Assembly (NCBI RefSeq): GCF_000318095.2
Contig: NZ_KB290714.1
Coordinates: 307,875-371,874 of the forward strand
Direction: 5' to 3'
DNA: 64,000 nt
Source of the DNA: Alloprevotella sp. oral taxon 473 str. F0040
Lineage (GTDB): Bacteria; Bacteroidota; Bacteroidia; Bacteroidales; Bacteroidaceae
A program made the translations under genes and the position numbers. Numbering within the stretch: position 1 is the stretch's first letter; every line of letters starts with the position of its first letter. The notes under the pieces were generated by a model that saw only the letters and a program-made list of their open reading frames with translations, made no database searches and had not been told where the DNA came from. Shown in pieces: positions 55,846 through 64,000 of the stretch.

Positions 55846-56309
55846 CATACGAGGAAGAACAAATCAAGTATGCAAAAGAGTTAAAAGATATTACTGATGC
55901 AATAAGATTGCTTGAAAAACTATTCAAAGATTCCAACCAAGCAAATGCAAGAATATGGGAACACTATACCCAATTAAATCCAACAGATGCTCGGTTATCG
56001 TTTAGCTTTGAAATTCAAGAAAAGGTAATGACTAGGCAACTTTTAGAGGGGGATTATCGAAAAAAAGTAGCTCGAAAGAAAGAATTAGAACGACTATTGT
56101 CTCAGACCCCATCAGAAAGGACAAAAGAGAATTTGTATGTTAATATAGGAAAAGCGGTAAAATATATGGCCAGCATCACACCACAACATGTATCAGGCCG
56201 AGTATATAAGGTAGAAAACGGAGATGGTTGTGGAATGTTTTGCTTGTGGTTTATCGTGATAGATGTCATTATTGGTTTTCTATGGTATATAATTAGCGGA
56301 GGAAATTGA
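55842..56309 (+). CDS. Unknown protein with C-terminal membrane segment (gene B of a pair)
   Basis: 155-aa protein I do not recognise. N-terminal two thirds is a charged helical region with heptad character (EEEQIKYAKELKDITDAIRLLEKLF, KKVARKKELERLL); the C-terminus has one hydrophobic segment (FCLWFIVIDVIIGFLWYII) preceded by GDGCGM. Layout resembles its upstream neighbour: helical head, tail anchor. It overlaps that gene by 4 bases, and its last codons abut the truncated transposase. AT-rich. The pair could be a two-component membrane-associated defence, toxin or phage-derived unit; nothing in sequence decides. Confidence 0.6.
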   Translation: MTYEEEQIKYAKELKDITDAIRLLEKLFKDSNQANARIWEHYTQLNPTDARLSFSFEIQEKVMTRQLLEGDYRKKVARKKELERLLSQTPSERTKENLYVNIGKAVKYMASITPQHVSGRVYKVENGDGCGMFCLWFIVIDVIIGFLWYIISGGN

Positions 56310-57396
56310 TATGGGAACATTTTAATGCTTATTACCAATACTTTTGTGGCACACAAGAGTTCATTCCCAGTGCGCCCTGTGCCTCTTCTGAATTGATACA
56401 CTTTCGCAATCGCATTGGAGAAAAGGGGGTAGAACTCATTTTCCAAGAAAGCATTCGGGGCAATAACGAAGAAGATGATGATCATCATCACGACACGACT
56501 TTTATTGATTCGACCGTTCAAGAGAAGAATATCACCTACCCTACAGATGCCAAGTTGCATAAAAAGATTGTTCGTAAGGTTCTGGATATCGTCCACAAAT
56601 TAGAGCTGCCATTTCGCCAAAGCTATGCTTTTGTTCTCAAGCGCATTTATCGTGACCAGTGTTTTCGCAATCATCCCAAGAATCGCCAAAAGGCGGTTAG
56701 GGCGGACAGGAAATAGTGAACCATGGTAGATAGATTAGTCCGAGAACTCAAGCGCAATCTTGTAGAGTGTTCTGTTTACACTGGACTGATTGAAAGATTT
56801 GAGGCGATTCTTGCACAACGGCATCATAGTGGGTAAAAGATTTATTCTATTCACGAGTCTGATGTACAATGTATCAGCAAGGGTATAGAACATAAGAAGT
56901 ACGAATTTGGCAACAAGGTCTCCATCATCCGCTCTGCTACGGGGATTATTCTTGGCGCACAATCTTTTCGTAATGAGTATGATGGTCATACGCTAGAAGC
57001 CTCGTTGGCACAAGTTGAACGCCTGACCCAGAGAAAGATCAAAATCCTGGCAGGAGACAGGGGTTATCGGGGTAAGAAAGAGATTAATGGCACTCAGATT
57101 TTAATAACAGATGTCCCTAAATCTTCAGATAGCAGGTATCAAAAGCGGAAGAAATACAAGCTATTCTGCAAGCGAGCAGGCATAGAACCCATCATCGGAC
57201 ACTTGAAATCAGACCATCGTTTAGGACGCAATTTTTACAAGGGCATGACAGAGATGCTGTGAACATACTATTGGCGGCAGCCTCTTACAACTTCAAAAGA
57301 GCCATGAGAGCTCTTTTGAATCTGCTCAAAAGAATAAGCGAAATGCTAAGCGAGAGGGTATCCACGAATGACTTCTCGCTTAGCAATGCTTTTTAA
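56310..57396 (+). pseudogene. Degraded IS5-family transposase
   Basis: One frame reads through most of an IS5-family DDE transposase: AYYQYFCGTQEFIP and FRNRIGEKGVELIFQESI, then the first Asp region TFIDSTVQEKNITYPTDAKL, then CISKGIEHKKYEFGNKVSI, the second Asp region ILAGDRGYRGKKE and the Glu region RAGIEPIIGHLKSDHRLGRNF. It is dead: the first ~85 residues are missing, stops lie in frame at 56714 (TAG), 56717 (TGA) and 56834 (TAA), and a frameshift near 57250 separates the last ~45 residues (DAVNILLAAASYNFKRAM), ending at 57396. No terminal inverted repeats were found. Confidence 0.85.
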
Positions 57397-57403
57397 GGGA
57401 GGA

Positions 57404-57720
57404 CTAGTTATTTGTTATTGCATGCTCTACCTCTTGAAATATTCTTTCTTCACTCCATTCATTGGGGAAAAACGTTGATCTTCCTCGGTTATTTCTATTA
57501 ATAATTTCAGTGCCATCTTCTAAGATAATCACAGGAGTTGCTTCATAGACACCACTCCTTGATAGATCCATTACTTTATTTCGCAGCTCATATCGCATTC
57601 CAGGATTCTTTGCAACATAATCTCTAAAGCGACCTTACTATGATATCCTGTAAACTTACGCCCCTTTGCTTCTATTCATATCACATGCTCAAGTCGAGCT
57701 TTTACCTTATTAGCGACATC
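57404..57720 (-). pseudogene. EndoU-like toxin C-terminal fragment (relic)
   Basis: On the minus strand the frames join into DVANKVKARLEHVI, stop (TGA at 57678-57676, perhaps once TGG), IEAKGRKFTGYHSKVALE, a frameshift near 57622, then DYVAKNPGMRYELRNKV and GVYEATPVIILEDGTEIINR and STFFPNEWSEERIFQEVEHA, ending at 57404. The G-V-Y-E and S-T-F-F-P-x-x-W-S-E pattern resembles the end of bacterial EndoU RNase toxin domains of polymorphic or contact-dependent systems. No carrier protein is present: upstream it runs straight into the 3' end of the acyltransferase gene. No immunity gene is recognised. Confidence 0.5.
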
Positions 57721-58687
57721 TGCAATTTCGACCAAACAACCAGGGTGAGAGGTGCAGCGCATCTAAAACTCTGCAGACTGTGAGAGCGCCTAGTATGCAG
57801 AGCGGCAAGGATAAGGTGAGAAACAATATGCGTGAGGAATCGAATGTAAGATACGGGATGAATATCTTACACACCATTGTGAAGATGGGAGAGAAGAGGA
57901 ATAGAGCAAGCGAATTGCGCCCCAAGAAGAGTGCGGCTCTTTTAATACTTGGGAGAAGATGCGGGAAAACCGCTAATGCTGCTGAGATGACCAAGTAGAC
58001 CGTTATCAAACCACCCAAAGATCCTTTGTGGAAAGTTTCAGGATAACACCCCAACCATAGAAGGGCTATGAATGCCAACCACGAGGGACGAAAGGCTTGT
58101 AGAAACGAGAGTTTACTTTGGCGAATAACAACACCCAGGAAGAAGTATAAACTCACATCCCATGCCACGAGTTGTACAAATGACAAGCCAGCAAAATAGA
58201 AGCCAAGCAGGATGAGGCGCGATATTGTGCTATAGTTTCTGCCTTTCCATACGATGAAATATCCTATGCCGCAGAGAATGAGGGTGTGTAAATACCAATA
58301 TGGGCCAAGAGGGTGTAAGAAAAACTTGTCTGCAAAGGTAGACAAGGTGAGTTGTTCAATTCCATCGCGTACGGGCATGAAGGCGGAAAGCGTGATATAG
58401 CTCGATTCTAATATGAGATAAGGGACAGCAAGCCAAAGCAGTGTACGTGAGAATTGATGTAGAGTTTTATCTACGCGCATAAGATAACCAGAGATGAGTA
58501 GGAACCCTGGCATGTGAAAGGTGTAGACCCATTGTTTAAGTAGAGGGTATCCGTCGGCAAAGTAGGCAAGATGGAACGCCACCATGAGCAGCACGAAAAG
58601 GCATTTGAGGTAGTCCAAAGCCTCAATGCGAGTTGTGGATAGAGTAGTAGAATTTTTGTCTATAAATGGAGGTGTAGATGTGCTCAT
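57710..58687 (-). CDS. Acyltransferase 3 family membrane protein, C-terminus altered
   Basis: 325-aa integral membrane acyltransferase with about ten helices, of the type that O-acetylates surface sugars. Conserved start RIEALDYLKCLFVLLMVAFHLAYF with the catalytic-type His near residue 39, and FHMPGFLLISGYLMR near 57. The last residues (LFGRNCRCR) come from DNA that in another frame belongs to the EndoU-like relic, so the natural C-terminus was probably lost by a rearrangement. The function may survive since the catalytic part is N-terminal. It stands alone on the minus strand; no glycan cluster adjoins. Confidence 0.8.
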   Translation of the reverse strand: MSTSTPPFIDKNSTTLSTTRIEALDYLKCLFVLLMVAFHLAYFADGYPLLKQWVYTFHMPGFLLISGYLMRVDKTLHQFSRTLLWLAVPYLILESSYITLSAFMPVRDGIEQLTLSTFADKFFLHPLGPYWYLHTLILCGIGYFIVWKGRNYSTISRLILLGFYFAGLSFVQLVAWDVSLYFFLGVVIRQSKLSFLQAFRPSWLAFIALLWLGCYPETFHKGSLGGLITVYLVISAALAVFPHLLPSIKRAALFLGRNSLALFLFSPIFTMVCKIFIPYLTFDSSRILFLTLSLPLCILGALTVCRVLDALHLSPWLFGRNCRCR

Positions 58688-58864
58688 ACTAGGATGTCAA
58701 TCATGGATTTCTCTGCAAATGTAAGGATAAGTTTTGGTTTTTCATAAACTTGATTATGAGATTTTCTAAGCATGTTATTATAGCTAAATAAAAGGATGAT
58801 GAGCAAATGATTTAGCTGTTTGATAATCTAATCGAGGAATAGCTATGATTTGAAAGTTTTTGCG

Positions 58865-58872
58865 TATCTTTG
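58865..58872 (+). promoter_or_regulatory. Likely -7 box of fhs
   Basis: TATCTTTG, leaving a leader of about 140 nt before the ATG at 59018. No TTG at the exact -33 distance. The leader holds no riboswitch I recognise. Confidence 0.5.
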
Positions 58873-59017
58873 CTTTGCAGAAATTGCATTTTCTTGTGGT
58901 TTAATAGCCAGCTTACCGGCTGATTTGTTTAATCATGAGAATGGAGACCGCTAGATATGTGGTACCTGAATTGCTTTCTGCCAACTTATCTCCCAACTCT
59001 TCAATATCCCCCACCCC

Positions 59018-60685
59018 ATGACCGACATCGAAATTGCAAGATCAACACCTCTGTTGCCCATAGCAGAAGTGGCACAACAAATTGGTATCGAAGCTGAGCA
59101 TCTCGAGCAATATGGCAAGCATATCGCCAAAGTGCCTCTCGCGCTCATTGATGAATCAAAGGTGAAACGCAACCATCTTATTCTTGTCACTTCGATTACG
59201 GCCACCAAAGCAGGGATTGGTAAAACAACTGTGAGTATTGGTCTGGCACTTGGACTTAATCACATTGGTAAACGTGCAGTTGTTGCGCTTCGTGAGCCTT
59301 CTCTTGGTCCTTGTTTTGGTATGAAAGGTGGTGCTGCAGGTGGCGGTTATGCGCAGGTATTGCCCATGGAGAAAATTAATCTTCATTTTACGGGAGATTT
59401 CCATGCCATCACCTCTGCGCACAATATGATTGCTGCACTGCTCGACAACTATATTTATCAGCATCGTGCTGAGGGTTTTGGACTCAAAGAAGTGTTGTGG
59501 CGCCGTGTGCTTGATGTGAATGATCGTTCGCTTCGTCAGATTGTCACAGGTCTTGGCCCTGCCACCAACGGTGTTGAGGCGCAAGCTGGATTCGACATCA
59601 CACCAGCTAGTGAATTGATGGCCATCCTTTGTTTGGCCACTGATGAGGCAGATCTTCGTCGTCGTATAGAGAATATCCTTCTCGGTTACCGCTACGATGG
59701 TTCACCTTTCCGCGTGAGCGACCTTGGCATTGCTGGTAGTATCATGGTGCTTTTGAAAGATGCTCTCCAACCCAATTTGGTGCAAACCACGGAGAATACC
59801 CCTGCCTTTGTGCATGGCGGGCCATTTGCCAACATTGCGCATGGTTGCAACACCATCATTGCTACCAAGATGGCGTTGTCACATGCTGAATATACTGTCA
59901 CTGAAGCGGGTTTTGGTGCAGATTTAGGAGCTGAAAAGTTTTTCGATATCAAATGCCGCAAGTCAGGTTTGCAGCCTTCACTCACTGTTCTCGTTGCCAC
60001 AGCACAAGGATTGAAGATGCACGGTGGAGTTGCCCTCGATGCTATAGCGCAGCCCAACTTGGAAGGCCTGAAGAAGGGATTCCCTAATCTGGATAAGCAC
60101 GTGCGCAACCTTCGCAGTTTCGGTCAAACTGTCGTGGTGGTTTTTAATCGCTATGCGGCAGATACAGACGAAGAAATGGCACTCTTGCGCCAACACTGTG
60201 AAGAAGAGTTGAAGGCCCCGTTCGTGATCAATCACGCTTACATGGAAGGCGGTAAGGGAGCTGCTGAAATGGCCCAAATCGTGGTAGATGCCATCGAGAA
60301 GAATCCTTCTCAACCGCTCACTTTCCCTTATGCAGATGAAGAAAGTTTGCAAGACAAGATTGTAGCAGTCGCTACCAAAATCTATGGTGCTGGACAAGTG
60401 ACCTTTGCTCCTGCTGCCCTGCGCAAGCTCAAACAGGCCACAGACAACGGAATGTCGCGCTTCCCCGTTTGCATCGCCAAGACACAATTCTCTTTCTCTG
60501 CAGATGCTACTCAATACGGAGCTGCAGAAGGTTTCGATTTCCACATCCGGGACATCGTTATCAATGCCGGTTCGGAAATGATAGTAGCCTTGGCTGGCGA
60601 TATCATTCGCATGCCTGGTCTGCCCAAATCCCCACAAGCTCTTAGAATCGACTACAAAGACGGTGAAATTACCGGATTAAGTTAA
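59018..60685 (+). CDS. fhs: Formate--tetrahydrofolate ligase
   Basis: 555-aa cytoplasmic enzyme making 10-formyl-THF from formate, THF and ATP, feeding purine and one-carbon metabolism. Nucleotide loop [19 protein letters not shown] near residue 66 (the usual form is TPAGEGKTT, so it is slightly divergent), substrate motif [22 protein letters not shown] near 95, [13 protein letters not shown] near 130 and [16 protein letters not shown] near 300. Length is normal. The following kinase-like gene starts 17 bp later, suggesting cotranscription. Confidence 0.96.
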   Translation: MTDIEIARSTPLLPIAEVAQQIGIEAEHLEQYGKHIAKVPLALIDESKVKRNHLILVTSITATKAGIGKTTVSIGLALGLNHIGKRAVVALREPSLGPCFGMKGGAAGGGYAQVLPMEKINLHFTGDFHAITSAHNMIAALLDNYIYQHRAEGFGLKEVLWRRVLDVNDRSLRQIVTGLGPATNGVEAQAGFDITPASELMAILCLATDEADLRRRIENILLGYRYDGSPFRVSDLGIAGSIMVLLKDALQPNLVQTTENTPAFVHGGPFANIAHGCNTIIATKMALSHAEYTVTEAGFGADLGAEKFFDIKCRKSGLQPSLTVLVATAQGLKMHGGVALDAIAQPNLEGLKKGFPNLDKHVRNLRSFGQTVVVVFNRYAADTDEEMALLRQHCEEELKAPFVINHAYMEGGKGAAEMAQIVVDAIEKNPSQPLTFPYADEESLQDKIVAVATKIYGAGQVTFAPAALRKLKQATDNGMSRFPVCIAKTQFSFSADATQYGAAEGFDFHIRDIVINAGSEMIVALAGDIIRMPGLPKSPQALRIDYKDGEITGLS

Positions 60686-60702
60686 TATAGATATCATTCG
60701 CT

Positions 60703-61455
60703 ATGCGTATAGTCATCAACCCTAAATACCAATACCTTACAGAATACCTCTCGCACATCGATGAGCATTTCGAGAGAGACGGTCGCGAACTACATCGTGG
60801 TCGCAATATGCTTCGTACCCTTCAAGTTGATGGGCTAACCCTAGTTGTGAAGCGTTACGGGCGTATGCCACTTACCACACGTCTTGCTACTCGTATTTAC
60901 AAGAGCAACAAAGCCAAACGAGCTTATGTTTCGGCACTGATGTTAAAAGAAAGAAGTTTTGATGCACCCGAACCCGTTGCTTTCGTGAGTTATCGTCAGA
61001 ACTGGCTCAATGCGACCTACTATTTTGTAAGTCTTCGCTCAGAATACCGCCATTCGATGGAAGAAATTCCATCTTTGGAGCCTGAGATGTTGGAAGAGGT
61101 GACAGCTGACTTTGCGCGCTATGCTGCAAGATTGCACACTAATGGTTTCTTGCATCGTGATTTCTCAGCAGGAAACATCCTTTTTGATCGCGAAGGAGAC
61201 CGTTTTCACTTCACCTTGCTCGACACAAACTCCGTGAAATGGGGGAAAGCGGTGAGCATAGAGAAGGGATGTGCTAATTTTGCACGTCTTATCGGCACTC
61301 CTGTTTTCTTTGAACGCCTAGCACATCATTATGCTGCCGTTCGGGGAGCTGATGCTACTCAGTGTTTAGAGATGATTATGACTGCAGCAGAAGAGTATCG
61401 CCGTCGTCCGCATCCAAATCATAATAACGTTACAGGCATTGTAGAGGAGGCATAG
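60703..61455 (+). CDS. Lipopolysaccharide kinase (InaA/Kdo-kinase-like) family protein
   Basis: 250-aa kinase-like fold. Catalytic loop HRDFSAGNILFDREGDR near residue 146 (H-R-D-x5-N) and the metal-binding Asp in FTLLDTNSVKWGK near 172; a Lys in LTLVVKRYGRMP near 50 probably binds ATP phosphates. This matches the LPS-core kinase family, which in Bacteroidetes may phosphorylate Kdo or another envelope sugar. Coupling with fhs is positional only. Confidence 0.8.
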   Translation: MRIVINPKYQYLTEYLSHIDEHFERDGRELHRGRNMLRTLQVDGLTLVVKRYGRMPLTTRLATRIYKSNKAKRAYVSALMLKERSFDAPEPVAFVSYRQNWLNATYYFVSLRSEYRHSMEEIPSLEPEMLEEVTADFARYAARLHTNGFLHRDFSAGNILFDREGDRFHFTLLDTNSVKWGKAVSIEKGCANFARLIGTPVFFERLAHHYAAVRGADATQCLEMIMTAAEEYRRRPHPNHNNVTGIVEEA

Positions 61456-61500
61456 TTTAAGCCTTTCCTTACTGCTTTTGAAAATCACAGATAGATACAA

Positions 61501-61536
61501 AAAAACTCCTCAATCATCGCGATTGAGGAGTTTTTT
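61501..61536. terminator. Bidirectional terminator between the kinase gene and gyrB
   Basis: A perfect 12-bp stem AACTCCTCAATC / GATTGAGGAGTT with loop ATCGC, A-run on the left and T-run on the right, so it works in both directions. Confidence 0.92.
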
Positions 61537-61559
61537 GTTGAGGTTATAGTTGTGGATGC

Positions 61560-63557
<1,998 letters not shown>

Positions 63558-63568
63558 TTATAACGGAG

Positions 63569-63599
63569 CAAAGTTACAAAATAAATATGAGATGACCAA
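63569..63599 (-). promoter_or_regulatory. gyrB promoter
   Basis: Minus strand: TTG (complement of CAA at 63597-63599), 20 bases, TAACTTTG (63576-63569), 23 bp before the start codon. Confidence 0.75.
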
Positions 63600-63866
63600 T
63601 TCTAACCTCGTGTTTCTCATGGCTATAAATAGACACGCGAGGATTATTGAATTGTGTTTCTGAATCCGTTTCTGTAAATCCAAGATATTAAATGAATACT
63701 TCTTAGATTTCTCCGAGAAAATCAAGAACTTCATTTGGATATATCATTTCTGTTTGTTAAATTTGCCCTTAGACTATTGGGTGTTTGCCCAGATTTCTCC
63801 TGTGTATCTTTCTCCTTTTATCCAAGCATGGGAGGGAAAACCTTTCTTCCAGCCATAAATCTATAT

Positions 63867-64000
63867 ATGACTATGCATAAGTTTCATTTATCTCTTTCTT
63901 CGACTGCTGTTTCCAAATCTTTGGGAGCAGGTCTACTCTTATTCAGCACACTTGTCACAAGCTGTGGTACTATTGATTTACCAGAGGATCCTAGACCCAG
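63867..64000 (+). CDS. Start of a lipoprotein gene, cut by window edge
   Basis: ATG at 63867 (or 63873, two codons later) opens a frame to the edge of the window: a polar n-region (MHKFHLSLSSTAVSK), a hydrophobic stretch (GAGLLLFSTLVTS) and a lipobox ending at Cys (LVTSCG), then TIDLPEDPRP. This is a typical lipoprotein signal. The mature part is too short to assign. The 265 bp before it show only the gyrB promoter. Confidence 0.6.
   Translation, partial: MTMHKFHLSLSSTAVSKSLGAGLLLFSTLVTSCGTIDLPEDPRP

Noticed and set aside
54629-57720. Integrated element with tRNA attachment site
   Set aside because: The accessory segment starts after a tRNA, but I found no repeat of the tRNA 3' end on its far side and no integrase gene, so an att pair cannot be claimed.

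Overview
The window looks like chromosome of a Bacteroidales bacterium, probably Prevotellaceae/Porphyromonadaceae-like. The evidence is the gene content (PG_1098-type methyltransferase, DUF3109, BtuB/BtuG-type B12 receptor pair, secreted GH2 enzymes, a C1A protease with LamG/PKD-like modules), the lack of Shine-Dalgarno sequences, and promoters of the Bacteroidetes form TTG-N20-TAnnTTTG. That spacing is exact at topA, lrp, the metE-like gene, fldA, tRNA-Met, mutS, gyrB and the C1 protease.

Layout. 1-820: repeat-rich intergenic island. 821-11801: PepSY membrane protein, secreted GH2 beta-galactosidase with a C-terminal discoidin-like domain, and a large secreted papain-like protease. 11802-13044: second island, holding a candidate small RNA whose promoter matches that of hcp. 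13045-24944: hcp, a DUF6263-like protein, mutS, a second GH2 enzyme with a lectin-like N-terminus, a PagL-like lipid A deacylase and a VanX-like dipeptidase. 24989-27566: methyltransferase, ECF sigma factor and its partner. 27567-28659: third island, with repeats and a 107-bp palindromic element. 28660-39346 (minus strand): rsmH-ftsL-ftsI-murE-mraY-murD-ftsW plus a cyclophilin, which is the front half of the division/cell-wall cluster. 40087-43371: BtuB/BtuG pair. 43674-54431: topA, aroK, speA, ung, DUF3109, lrp, metE-like, fldA, eno. 54629-57720: tRNA-Met followed by an AT-rich decayed accessory segment with an unknown two-gene unit, a dead IS5-family transposase and an EndoU-toxin relic. 57710-63545: acyltransferase, fhs, a lipopolysaccharide-kinase-like protein and gyrB. 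63867 to the end: start of a lipoprotein.

The most unusual material lies between genes. (i) Four intergenic regions carry CTCC/GGAG boxes at exactly 21-bp (sometimes 22-bp) steps, that is two helical turns; two of them flip orientation with the same 18-bp offset. (ii) A dispersed repeat of about 65-70 bp occurs six times as three inverted pairs. Its tail keeps an alternating purine-pyrimidine (Z-DNA-prone) character although its exact sequence drifts. (iii) A promoter with the operator GTAAC-N4-GTTAC, placed 22 bp before the -7 box as at hcp, drives a short structured transcript of about 170 nt ending in a strong terminator. I know of no description of (i) or (ii), and (iii) looks like an unannotated member of the hcp (nitrosative stress) regulon.
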